Source: Parabacteroides sp. AM08-6
GTDB lineage: Bacteria; Bacteroidota; Bacteroidia; Bacteroidales; Tannerellaceae
NCBI RefSeq assembly: GCF_003473295.1
Contig: NZ_QRMP01000015.1
Coordinates: 1 to 64,000 of the forward strand
Reading direction: 5' to 3'
DNA: 64,000 nt
In this document: positions 19,351 through 27,906 of the stretch, one piece after another
Numbering within the stretch: the stretch's first letter is position 1
Layout of the letters: the number at the start of each line of letters is the position of its first letter
Notes under the pieces: model-generated
Told to the model about the DNA's origin: nothing
Seen by the model: only the letters and a program-made list of their open reading frames with translations
The model's database searches: none
Program-made: the position numbers and the translations under genes

Positions 19351-19362
19351 AAACTTGTAGAG

Positions 19363-19830
19363 ATGAAACAGTTTAAACATACACTAGTAATACTGCTGGC
19401 CGCCCTTCTGATTTTGCCCGCAGGCGCCGGAGCAGTCGAGGCACAAAAAGATTTGAAGATACAGGATGTCTTCATCCGTTACGGGAAAAAGAAGAATGTA
19501 ACGATGGTCGAACTTTCCAATGAAATGCTGGAGACGTATGGTATGACACGTTATAAAAGCATCACCATCAAAAATGATCCGGAGGCATTGCGTTTTATCC
19601 GGCAATGCCTGGAAGCCGACCAAAAAGGAGCAAAGAAGATTAAGGAGGTAACGGACGACGGAGGCGTCGTTTCAGCTTATTATCAACTTCCCGGCAAGGA
19701 AAAAGACTTGAACCGCTTTATTCTTTTCAAAGTCAATTCCAAGGGAGTCATCACTCTGGTCTATATAGAAGGTGATTTGGATAGTGATGATTTGATTACA
19801 ATCCTGTTTACCAACAAAAAAGATTTATAA
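19363..19830 (+). CDS. Small secreted protein of the sigma operon (DUF6108/DUF4252-like)
   Basis: A 155-residue exported protein: signal peptide to about residue 27 (AGAVEAQ), then an alpha-beta pattern, IQDVFIRYGKKKNVTMVELS, YKSITIKND, and LNRFILFKVNSKGVITLVYIEGDL. This resembles DUF4252/DUF6108-type Bacteroidales proteins found in sigma-factor operons; I am not certain of the exact family. Third gene of the operon, 12 bases after the anti-sigma-like gene and 16 before the barrel gene. Function unknown. Confidence 0.6.
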   Translation: MKQFKHTLVILLAALLILPAGAGAVEAQKDLKIQDVFIRYGKKKNVTMVELSNEMLETYGMTRYKSITIKNDPEALRFIRQCLEADQKGAKKIKEVTDDGGVVSAYYQLPGKEKDLNRFILFKVNSKGVITLVYIEGDLDSDDLITILFTNKKDL

Positions 19831-19846
19831 ATACATTAAAAAGGAT

Positions 19847-20764
19847 ATGAAGATGAAAAAATTAGTACTAATCATGATTGCCTGTATCCCGACATTGGGA
19901 TTACTGGCCGCAGAAGTAGAACCGATGCCTGCCGATACAATCGTAAAATTTAACAACAAAAGCATCGAAGTGAGTGAAAATGGAGACCGCATGAAGGTAA
20001 AAGTGTATGAGTACACAGATGAGGATGGTGCTGTCGAAAACGAATTGGTATTCGAAGGACATTACCGCAACGGGCAAAGCTACGAACGCCGCAAACACTT
20101 CAAATCCCTGAGCATTACAATCCCTTCCTGGGATAATAAGTTCGACCCGCATTGGGCCGGCTTTGGTATGGGATTTGCCAACTTCTCCGGACAAAATGGA
20201 GTAAATGATGTAGACGGCGTCTCACTCCGCAGCAGCAGTTCATTGGAATACAACCTGAATTTTATGGAATTTGCTTATCCCTTTTCCCAATACCGTTGGG
20301 CCGTTGTAACCGGAGTCGGCTTGCGTTGGAGCCGTTACCGGCTGGATATGGATGCCCATTTTCAGGAAATAAACGGGATAACAGTACTGGTTCCGGCGCC
20401 TGAAGGTATTTCATACAAAACCAGCAAATTAAATATCACAAGCTTGACAGTTCCGGTTCTGTTGGAATGGCAATCTACCCGTCATCGTCGTAAAACACCC
20501 CGTTTATTCGTATCAGGAGGAGTTGAAGCAGTTGTTAAGACCATCTCTTCTTCCAAGATTATCTATTACGACCTCGATGGTAGAAAACGGAAAGATAAAA
20601 TGGACCGCGGCATGAATATCCGACCTGTCACAATGGACTTCCTGCTCCAGTTTGGCGTAGGTTGTATCGGCGTTTATGCAAAATATTCCCCTATGGGTTT
20701 GTTTGAAAAAGACAAAGGGCCTAAAGTCCACCCGGTTTCGTTAGGATTCCATTTGCATATTTAA
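19847..20764 (+). CDS. Outer-membrane beta-barrel protein (PorT-like)
   Basis: A 305-residue exported protein. The signal peptide ends near LLAAE. An N-terminal soluble region holds VKFNNKSIEVSENGDRMKV and a segment of charged strands, followed by a barrel (about 95-305) with alternating strands, for example WAVVTGVGLRWSRYRLDMD, RLFVSGGVEAV and a final HPVSLGFHLHI ending in an aromatic/hydrophobic pattern typical of the last barrel strand. Fourth and last gene of the sigma operon, so likely the effector or sensor in the outer membrane. A palindromic repeat cluster follows. Confidence 0.78.
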   Translation: MKMKKLVLIMIACIPTLGLLAAEVEPMPADTIVKFNNKSIEVSENGDRMKVKVYEYTDEDGAVENELVFEGHYRNGQSYERRKHFKSLSITIPSWDNKFDPHWAGFGMGFANFSGQNGVNDVDGVSLRSSSSLEYNLNFMEFAYPFSQYRWAVVTGVGLRWSRYRLDMDAHFQEINGITVLVPAPEGISYKTSKLNITSLTVPVLLEWQSTRHRRKTPRLFVSGGVEAVVKTISSSKIIYYDLDGRKRKDKMDRGMNIRPVTMDFLLQFGVGCIGVYAKYSPMGLFEKDKGPKVHPVSLGFHLHI

Positions 20765-20798
20765 CAAGCTTGCAAACAAAAAAAGCAAGCTTGCAAAC
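20765..20798. repeat. 13-bp direct repeat with internal palindrome
   Basis: CAAGCTTGCAAAC occurs at 20765-20777 and 20786-20798, separated by an A-run. Each copy contains the palindrome CAAGCTTG. The two copies can also form a 6-bp stem. It starts right at the stop of the barrel gene, so it may contribute to termination. Confidence 0.55.
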
Positions 20799-20845
20799 CT
20801 TGAATAGAAGCCTATCTTTTTGTAAAAACAATACGAGCTATTTAC

Positions 20846-20926
20846 TGGCCGATAATTATCAGCCAGTTGGCTGACGATTATGAGCCAGCTGGCCGACGGT
20901 TATCAGCCAATTGGCTGATAACCGTC
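20846..20926. repeat. 22-bp palindromic tandem repeats ending in a 32-bp perfect palindrome
   Basis: Three units in exact 22-bp register (20853-20874, 20875-20896, 20897-20918) share TTATCAGCCAxxTGGCTGA, preceded by a partial unit CTGGCCGA. Each has a central palindrome (AGCCAGTTGGCT, AGCCAGCTGGCC, AGCCAATTGGCT). The last unit continues into a 32-bp perfect palindrome at 20895-20926. It lies between the 3' ends of two convergent genes (barrel and AraC), so a terminator role is possible, but there is no U-tract. Confidence 0.8.
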
Positions 20927-21011
20927 AACATATAATTAGCAAGGCAGATAATTTGAAAAAGCTCGGTAGTAAATCAGGCCGACCACGTAACAAAAATAAA
21001 ATCGACTTACC

Positions 21012-21923
21012 TCATTTTCCCTGTACGCTCATCCGGTACCGTATCGGGGACATTCCTTTATTCTTCTTAAAAAACTTTCCGAAAGAGGACTGGTCGGAAA
21101 AGTTCAGCATGTCCGAGACCTCGTTGACCGTAAAATCAGGATTGCGCAAACCGATTTCCGCTTCACGCATCAATGCCTCACTTATCCATTGGTTGACAGT
21201 CTTTCCGCTAAAACCTTTCATTATACGGGACAAGTATTCGGGAGTGATACATAACTCCTTAGCATAGAAAGAGACGGAATGCTCCCGACGGCAATGCTTG
21301 TCGAGCAGCTGGATAAACAAAAACAACAATACATCCTTATTGGGGGGATTCGGACTGATATGTCCCCGGTTTGCCTGATAAACAATATTATTCATTTCCA
21401 ACAAAAAGCCCCGGAGCTCATTCAAAACAATATCACGTTGCCAAGCATGGTCGCTCCGTTCCATATTGCGTTCGATACGATACAGGCAATGTTCCAGCAA
21501 ATCAGCCTCTTCTTTCGTCAATTTCTGTATCGGTCGACTGTGCCGGCTAGCAATATAAGCGGCAGGCATACGGCGACTGTTCAATAAGATTTCGGCAAAC
21601 AAATTGCGCTCGATAATCAAATGATATCCTCTGAAGTCCGAAGAAAGACGTATATCTTTTATGGCATGCATATCCATGATATCCAACAAGACATTATCCG
21701 CCAAAGAGTATGTCGAATCGTCTATGGTAATGTCGATTTTCCCTTGCACGACCAGGAAAACGGACAAGGCATCCAGCTGGATTGACATACCGGACTTAAA
21801 CTCCGGCTTTTTATCCGTAGAATTGTCCATCTTGACTATAATCAATTTATCCTGGAATGAGCGGGCATTCAAATTATAACTGAGAAGCTCTCCTATGCTG
21901 AGAAGCAATACCGATTGTTTCAT
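21012..21923 (-). CDS. AraC-family transcriptional regulator
   Basis: A 303-residue regulator. The N-terminal half is cupin-like (GKIDITIDDSTYSLADNVLLDI). The C-terminal AraC DNA-binding domain (about 212-298) has two helix-turn-helix units, FYAKELCITPEYLSRIM and VNEVSDMLNFSDQSSFGKFF, then KKNKGMSPIRYR. It is divergent from the RND efflux operon across 252 bases that contain a repeated AAATTTGGAACAA-type sequence, so it is the likely regulator of the pump. Effector unknown. Confidence 0.93.
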   Translation of the reverse strand: MKQSVLLLSIGELLSYNLNARSFQDKLIIVKMDNSTDKKPEFKSGMSIQLDALSVFLVVQGKIDITIDDSTYSLADNVLLDIMDMHAIKDIRLSSDFRGYHLIIERNLFAEILLNSRRMPAAYIASRHSRPIQKLTKEEADLLEHCLYRIERNMERSDHAWQRDIVLNELRGFLLEMNNIVYQANRGHISPNPPNKDVLLFLFIQLLDKHCRREHSVSFYAKELCITPEYLSRIMKGFSGKTVNQWISEALMREAEIGLRNPDFTVNEVSDMLNFSDQSSFGKFFKKNKGMSPIRYRMSVQGK

Positions 21924-21944
21924 TTATTTCTTTTTTACAAAGAA

Positions 21945-21952
21945 CAAAGATA
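21945..21952 (-). promoter_or_regulatory. -7 box TATCTTTG for the AraC gene
   Basis: Read on the minus strand, 21 bases before the AraC start. Fits TAnnTTTG. A direct-repeat copy lies about 30 bases further upstream. Confidence 0.45.
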
Positions 21953-22175
21953 AACTTTTCCGGAAAATAAAAAGAGCAGGTCAAATTTGGAACAACAATA
22001 CTCAATTTGTAACCACATCCCATTAGAGTTATTGTCCGACCTTTGCGGCGGTTATTAGTTAAGGCAGTAAAAATCAAGGTGTAGCAGATGACACTCACAG
22101 GAGTATCCACCCTTCGATGTTTAAATTTTGGAACAATCCAACTGCCGGGATTATAAATAAAATAATAGCGAAAAG

Positions 22176-23291
22176 ATGAAAAAAGATTTAATTGCCAGAT
22201 GCCTGAGTGGCATCGGGGTAGGGATTTTTTGCCTTGTTGCCAACTCATGTAAAGAACAACCGGCTACGATGGCGGACAATACCTACAAAGTTCTGAAAGT
22301 TTCCACTTCCGACAAAACAATCAGCAGTTCCTATTCCGCGACCATACGAGGCCGGCAGGACATCGACATTTATCCGCAAGTATCAGGTTTTATCACCAAA
22401 CTATGCGTAGAAGAAGGACAAGCTGTCAGGAAAGGACAACTCCTGTTTATCATAGACCAAGTTCCCTACCAAGCCGCCTTACAGACGGCAACAGCCAATG
22501 TTGAAGCCGCCCAAGCTGCTTTAAGTACGGCAAAACTTACATACGACAGCAAAAAAGAGTTGCATGCCCAAAATGTAGTTTCAGCTTTCGACCTGCAAAC
22601 AGCCGAAAATGCCTGGCTAAGTGCCAAGGCGCAGTTAGCCCAGATGAAGGCATTGGAGCTGAATGCACGCAATAACCTTTCATACACGGAGGTAAAAAGT
22701 CCATCCAACGGTGTGGTAGGAACACTCCCCTACCGCGTCGGAGCCTTGGTCAGCGCCAGTCTTCCCAAGCCGCTGACCACCGTCTCCGACAATTCGGATA
22801 TGTACGTTTACTTTTCCATGACGGAAAACCAACTATTGGCTCTGACACGTCAATATGGTTCCAAAGAAAAAGCGTTGGCTACGATGCCTGAAGTAGAATT
22901 GCAACTGAACGACAAATCACTTTATCAGGAAAAAGGCAAGATTGAAACAATCAGCGGAGTGATTGACCGCAGTACCGGAACCGTAAGTTTGCGGGCAGTA
23001 TTCCCCAATAAAGATGGAATACTTTACAGCGGAAACTCCGGCAATATTATTCTGTCGATGGAAAAGAGCGACTGTATCGTCATTCCACAGTCTGCGACGT
23101 TCGAGGTGCAGGATAAAGTATATATATATAAGGTAATAGACAATAAGGCACAATCTTTCCCTGTAACGGTTGCCCGTGTAAACGGCGGACAGGAATATGT
23201 TGTCAGCGAAGGACTGAATGCAGGCGACGTAATTGTTGCCGAAGGTGTTGGCCTGCTGCGGGAAGGAACTCCGATTCAAGAAAAACAATAA
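22176..23291 (+). CDS. RND efflux periplasmic adaptor (membrane fusion) lipoprotein
   Basis: A 371-residue lipoprotein with a signal ending at a lipobox-like VANSC (Cys25). The AcrA-like domains are visible: lipoyl half-motifs (IDIYPQVSGFITKLCVEEGQ and SYTEVKSPSNGVVGT marks the second half), an alpha-hairpin between them (about 95-165, rich in Ala/Gln), then the beta-barrel and membrane-proximal regions (FPNKDGILYSGNSGNII). It links the inner-membrane pump to the outer-membrane channel. First gene of a three-gene operon; the pump gene follows after 12 bases. Confidence 0.95.
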   Translation: MKKDLIARCLSGIGVGIFCLVANSCKEQPATMADNTYKVLKVSTSDKTISSSYSATIRGRQDIDIYPQVSGFITKLCVEEGQAVRKGQLLFIIDQVPYQAALQTATANVEAAQAALSTAKLTYDSKKELHAQNVVSAFDLQTAENAWLSAKAQLAQMKALELNARNNLSYTEVKSPSNGVVGTLPYRVGALVSASLPKPLTTVSDNSDMYVYFSMTENQLLALTRQYGSKEKALATMPEVELQLNDKSLYQEKGKIETISGVIDRSTGTVSLRAVFPNKDGILYSGNSGNIILSMEKSDCIVIPQSATFEVQDKVYIYKVIDNKAQSFPVTVARVNGGQEYVVSEGLNAGDVIVAEGVGLLREGTPIQEKQ

Positions 23292-23303
23292 CAAAAACGG
23301 ATT

Positions 23304-26300
23304 ATGAAATTAAGAACCTTTATAGAACGTCCCGTACTATCAGCAGTTATTTCTATCGTGATAGTATTTATGGGGATTATCGGGCTTACCAGCCTGCCTG
23401 TCGAACAATATCCGGATATTGCTCCGCCTACCGTTATGGTAATGACCAATTACTTCGGTGCCAGCGCGGAAACTTTGCAGAAAAGTGTGATTGCCCCATT
23501 GGAGGAATCCATCAATGGCGTCGAAAACATGACTTATATGACCTCTACGGCAACTAACGCAGGAACTGTTTCCATCATGGTTTATTTTAAACAAGGTACA
23601 GACCCTGATATGGCTGCTGTAAATGTCCAGAATCGTGTATCCAAAGCGACGGGGCAGTTACCCGCAGAAGTAAACCAGGTCGGTGTGACTACGATTAAAC
23701 GCCAGACCAGTATGTTACAAATTTTCTCCATCTACAGTCCGGACAATTCGTATGGCGAGAGCTTCCTTTCCAACTATTTAAGCATCAACCTGAAGCCGGA
23801 AATACTCCGTATCTCAGGTGTAGGGGAATTGGTTGTAATGGGGGGAGACTATAGTATGCGTGTCTGGATGAAACCGGATGTGATGGCTCAATATAATCTT
23901 ATACCTTCGGATGTAACAGCCGTTCTGTCCGAACAAAATATAGAATCGGCTACCGGTTCGTTCGGGGAGAACTCGACGGAAACATACCAGTATACCATGA
24001 AATATAAAGGGCGCCTGTTGAAACCGGAAGAATTCGGTGAAATTGTAATTCGCTCGACAGACAATGGCGAAGTATTGAAGTTGAAAGATATTGCCGAAAT
24101 CGAATTAGGACAAGAGAATTACGCTTATATCGGAGAAACGAGCGGCCACCCCGGTGTCTCCTGTCTCGTTTTCCAAACGGCCGGTTCCAATGCCACGGAA
24201 GTAAACGAACAAATAGACGCTTTCTTGGAAGAGGCCAGAAAAGACTTGCCGAAAGGAGTGGAAATCGTACAGATGATGAGCTCGAACGATTTCTTGTATG
24301 CCTCTATTCACGAAGTAGTCAAGACATTGATTGAAGCAATTCTACTGGTTATCCTTGTCGTATACCTGTTCCTGCAAGACGTTCGTTCCACTTTGATTCC
24401 TTTGGTGGGTATTGTGGTGTCGTTGATAGGAACGTTTGCTTTTATGTCGATAGCCGGATTCAGTATTAACCTGATTACTTTGTTTGCACTGGTATTGGTG
24501 ATAGGTACGGTTGTGGACGATGCCATTGTGGTGGTAGAGGCGGTTCAGGCCCGGTTCGATGTCGGGTATAAATCATCTTACATGGCAAGCATGGATGCAA
24601 TGAACGGCATCAGTGCAGCCATTATTTCCTCTTCATTAGTTTTTATGGCCGTATTTATTCCGGTATCATTCATGAGTGGAACATCCGGTACGTTTTATAC
24701 GCAATTCGGTTTAACAATGGCTGTAGCTGTCGGCATTTCGGCCATTAACGCATTGACACTGAGCCCGGCACTCTGCGCACTGCTATTAAAGCCTTATATT
24801 AATGAAGACGGCACGCAGAAAGATAATTTTGCCGCTCGTTTCCGTAAAGCATTTAATACGGCATTCGATGTCATCATAGGCAAATACAAAAAAGGCGTTC
24901 TCTTTTTCATCAAACGTAAATGGTTGACATGGTCACTGTTGGCAGGTTCAATCGTATTGTTGGTAATACTGATGAATACAACCAAAACCAGTCTGGTTCC
25001 GGATGAAGACCAAGGTGTGCTTTTCGTTAACGTGACTACGGCTGCCGGAAACTCACTGGCTACTACCGGTCAGATTATGACAAGGATAGAAGAACGCATC
25101 AAAGACCTCCCCCAACTAGAAGAATACTCTAAGGTTTCAGGCTACGGCTTGATTGCCGGTCAGGGAAACTCGTTCGGCATGTTCATCCTGAAACTAAAGC
25201 CGTGGAACGAACGAACGAAAAAAGAAGAACATGTACAAGCTGTCATCAATCAGGTATATGGCCGGACAGCTGACATAAAAGACGCGACAATCTTTGCCAT
25301 GGCGCCCGGTATGATTCCGGGATACGGAATGGGGAATGCCCTGGAAATGTATATGCAAGATAAAAAAGGTGGCGACTTAACCGAATTCTTCAATACAACC
25401 CAGCAATACCTCGGAGTGTTGCGGGAACGTCCGGAAATAGCAACGGCCTATTCCACTTTTTCTATCAGTTATCCGCAATGGGAAGTGGAAGTGGATGCCT
25501 CCAAATGCAAACGTGCCGGTATCACTCCCGATGCCGTATTAAGTACGCTGTCAGGTTATTACGGAGGACAATATGTTTCTAATTTCAACCGTTTCTCAAA
25601 AGTGTACAAAGTCATGATTCAGGCCTCTCCACTCTACCGTTTGGACAAATCATCTCTCGATAACACGTTCGTACGCATGTCCAACGGAGAAATGGCTCCT
25701 ATCAGCCAGTTTGTGACATTGACAAAAGTATATGGGGCAGAGTCGTTAAGCCGCTTCAACATGTACAATTCCATCGCCGTAAACGCCATGCCGGCAGAAG
25801 GTTACAGTTCCGGAGATGCTATCAATGCCGTAAAGGAAACGGCCGCCACCATGTTACCTAAAGGATATGGTTACGATTTTGCCGGCATCACACGTGAAGA
25901 GAATCAGCAGAGTGATACGACTATTGTCATCTTCATTATCTGTATTCTGATGATATACTTGATATTAAGCGCACTTTACGAAAGTTTCCTTATCCCTTTT
26001 GCTGTTATTCTGAGCGTACCATTCGGATTGATGGGCAGTTTCTTGTTTGCTAAATTCATGGGATTGGAAAACAATATTTACTTACAAACCGGATTGATTA
26101 TGTTGATTGGTTTGCTGTCCAAAACAGCCATTTTATTAACAGAATATGCAGCGGACCGTCGTGCTGCAGGAATGAGCCTGACCTCTGCAGCGCTATCTGC
26201 CGCAAAAGTCCGCCTGCGTCCTATTTTGATGACGGCCCTGACGATGGTATTCGGTCTATTCCCTCTCATGGTAGCAACAGGAGTCGGTGCAAACGGGAAC

Positions 26301-26516
26301 AGCTCATTAGGAACCGGTGCGGTCGGTGGTATGATTATCGGAACTTTGGCTCTTTTATTTATTGTCCCTTCCCTGTTCATCATATTCCAATATTTACAGG
26401 AAAAGATACGTCCCATACAGTTCGAGCCGACACATGATTGGCAAATACAAGAAGAAGTAGAAGAAGTAACAGCCGAGAGAAAACAATATCTCGATAGCAA
26501 AAAGAAAGATAAATAA
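23304..26516 (+). CDS. RND multidrug efflux pump (AcrB/HAE1 type)
   Basis: A 1070-residue inner-membrane proton-driven pump, full length for the hydrophobe/amphiphile efflux-1 family. The N-terminus FIERPVLSAVISIVI is the first helix. The proton-relay Asp pair is intact at residues 405-406 in VVDDAIVVVEAV. The porter region starts with LPVEQYPDIAPPTV, and the second membrane bundle ends with GVGANGNSSLGTGAVGGM, a typical HAE1 stretch. A C-terminal tail of about 40 charged residues is cytoplasmic. Likely substrates are drugs, bile acids or detergents; the exact range cannot be read from sequence. Confidence 0.97.
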   Translation: MKLRTFIERPVLSAVISIVIVFMGIIGLTSLPVEQYPDIAPPTVMVMTNYFGASAETLQKSVIAPLEESINGVENMTYMTSTATNAGTVSIMVYFKQGTDPDMAAVNVQNRVSKATGQLPAEVNQVGVTTIKRQTSMLQIFSIYSPDNSYGESFLSNYLSINLKPEILRISGVGELVVMGGDYSMRVWMKPDVMAQYNLIPSDVTAVLSEQNIESATGSFGENSTETYQYTMKYKGRLLKPEEFGEIVIRSTDNGEVLKLKDIAEIELGQENYAYIGETSGHPGVSCLVFQTAGSNATEVNEQIDAFLEEARKDLPKGVEIVQMMSSNDFLYASIHEVVKTLIEAILLVILVVYLFLQDVRSTLIPLVGIVVSLIGTFAFMSIAGFSINLITLFALVLVIGTVVDDAIVVVEAVQARFDVGYKSSYMASMDAMNGISAAIISSSLVFMAVFIPVSFMSGTSGTFYTQFGLTMAVAVGISAINALTLSPALCALLLKPYINEDGTQKDNFAARFRKAFNTAFDVIIGKYKKGVLFFIKRKWLTWSLLAGSIVLLVILMNTTKTSLVPDEDQGVLFVNVTTAAGNSLATTGQIMTRIEERIKDLPQLEEYSKVSGYGLIAGQGNSFGMFILKLKPWNERTKKEEHVQAVINQVYGRTADIKDATIFAMAPGMIPGYGMGNALEMYMQDKKGGDLTEFFNTTQQYLGVLRERPEIATAYSTFSISYPQWEVEVDASKCKRAGITPDAVLSTLSGYYGGQYVSNFNRFSKVYKVMIQASPLYRLDKSSLDNTFVRMSNGEMAPISQFVTLTKVYGAESLSRFNMYNSIAVNAMPAEGYSSGDAINAVKETAATMLPKGYGYDFAGITREENQQSDTTIVIFIICILMIYLILSALYESFLIPFAVILSVPFGLMGSFLFAKFMGLENNIYLQTGLIMLIGLLSKTAILLTEYAADRRAAGMSLTSAALSAAKVRLRPILMTALTMVFGLFPLMVATGVGANGNSSLGTGAVGGMIIGTLALLFIVPSLFIIFQYLQEKIRPIQFEPTHDWQIQEEVEEVTAERKQYLDSKKKDK

Positions 26517-26520
26517 GAAA

Positions 26521-27888
26521 ATGAAAAAAAATATTCCATTATTAATTGTCGCAGCCCTCACTTTACTGAGTGGCTGCGGCCTCTACAAATCATATCGCCC
26601 TGCGACCTCTGTTCCCGACAATCTGTACCGGGATGAGCATACAGGCACGGATACATCCAGCATTGGGCATCTCGACTGGCAGGAACTCTTCACTGATTCC
26701 CAGCTGCAAATATTGATAAACGAAGGACTGGAAAACAATACAGATTTGCGTACAGCCCATTTGCGTGTGAAAGAGGCGGAAGCAACCCTGCTGTCCTCAC
26801 GTCTGTCCTATTTGCCGGCCCTTATGTTGAATCCGCAAGGTACGTTAAGTAGCTTCGATGGAGCAAAACCTGCAAAAAGTTATCAATTGGCTGCATCTGC
26901 CAGTTGGGAACTCGATATTTTCGGTAAACAGACAAATACAAAAAGAGGCGCAGAAGCAGCTCTCGAACAAAGCAAATCCTATAAGCAAGCCGTCCGGACA
27001 CAGCTAATAGCCACAATAGCCAATTCCTATTACACATTATTACTACTTGACAAACAACTTGCCATTAGTGAACGGACGGCTGCTATTTGGAAAGAGAATG
27101 TAAATGCTATGCGTGCCCTGAAAAAAGCCGGACTCAGAGACGAAGCGGCCGTTTCTCAAGCTGAAGCAAATTATCTTTCGGTAGAAGCTTCTCTCCTGAC
27201 TCTCCGCCAACAAATCAATGCAACGGAAAACAGTTTGTCTACCCTTTTGGGAAAAGTGCCCCAAACCATCAATCGCAGTAATCTGGACAAACAAGTATTT
27301 CCGCAAAAAATTTCGACAGGCATACCATTGGAACTACTTAAAAACCGACCGGACGTACAACAAGCCGAATATTCGTTGGCACAAGCATTCTACTCTGTCA
27401 ATGAAGCTCGTAGTGCATTTTATCCCAATATTACACTTAGCGGTTCTGCCGGATGGACAAATAGCGGAGGCGGTTTTATTACTAATCCGGGAGCCTTATT
27501 GCTCCAGGCTATCGGCTCATTGACACAGCCCCTTTTTAATAAAGGTACGAACATAGCTCGTTTGAAAATAACCAAAGCACAGCAGGAAGAAGCAGCTCTT
27601 GCCTTCCGGCAAAGTCTACTGAATGCCGGCAGTGAAGTAAATAACGCGCTCACTCAATGGCAAACGGCACGGGAACGTATTCTATTGGGTAACAAACAAA
27701 TAAAATCTCTTGAAACCGCTCTTAAAAGTACTCGCTTACTGATGGAACACGGAGATTTCACTTATTTGGAGGTGTTAACAGCCCAGCAATCGTTGTTACA
27801 GGCGGAACTGACGGTTGTATCTGATCGTTTCGATGAAATACAGGGAGTTATCAATCTGTACCATTCGTTAGGAGGAGGTATTGAATAA
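26521..27888 (+). CDS. Outer-membrane efflux channel lipoprotein (NodT/OprM type)
   Basis: A 455-residue TolC-superfamily protein completing the tripartite pump. Signal with lipobox LSGCG, then two OEP repeats: DWQELFTDSQLQILINEGLENN marks the first start (about 59) and LLKNRPDVQQAEYSLAQA the second (about 276), with NITLSGSAGWT strands between coiled regions. Starts 4 bases after the pump stop codon, so co-translated. Convergent with the downstream kinase gene; the two stop regions contain an 8-bp inverted repeat TTGAATAA/TTATTCAA. Confidence 0.95.
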   Translation: MKKNIPLLIVAALTLLSGCGLYKSYRPATSVPDNLYRDEHTGTDTSSIGHLDWQELFTDSQLQILINEGLENNTDLRTAHLRVKEAEATLLSSRLSYLPALMLNPQGTLSSFDGAKPAKSYQLAASASWELDIFGKQTNTKRGAEAALEQSKSYKQAVRTQLIATIANSYYTLLLLDKQLAISERTAAIWKENVNAMRALKKAGLRDEAAVSQAEANYLSVEASLLTLRQQINATENSLSTLLGKVPQTINRSNLDKQVFPQKISTGIPLELLKNRPDVQQAEYSLAQAFYSVNEARSAFYPNITLSGSAGWTNSGGGFITNPGALLLQAIGSLTQPLFNKGTNIARLKITKAQQEEAALAFRQSLLNAGSEVNNALTQWQTARERILLGNKQIKSLETALKSTRLLMEHGDFTYLEVLTAQQSLLQAELTVVSDRFDEIQGVINLYHSLGGGIE

Positions 27889-27906
27889 TCAGAATGCCTC
27901 ATTTTA

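Noticed and set aside
20853..20918. 22-bp repeats as a CRISPR array
   Set aside because: Units are directly adjacent without spacers and no cas gene is nearby.
20911..21267. 118-codon plus-strand frame containing an AT-hook-like GRPRNK
   Set aside because: It starts inside the palindromic repeat and runs antisense over the conserved AraC DNA-binding end; one short basic motif is not enough.
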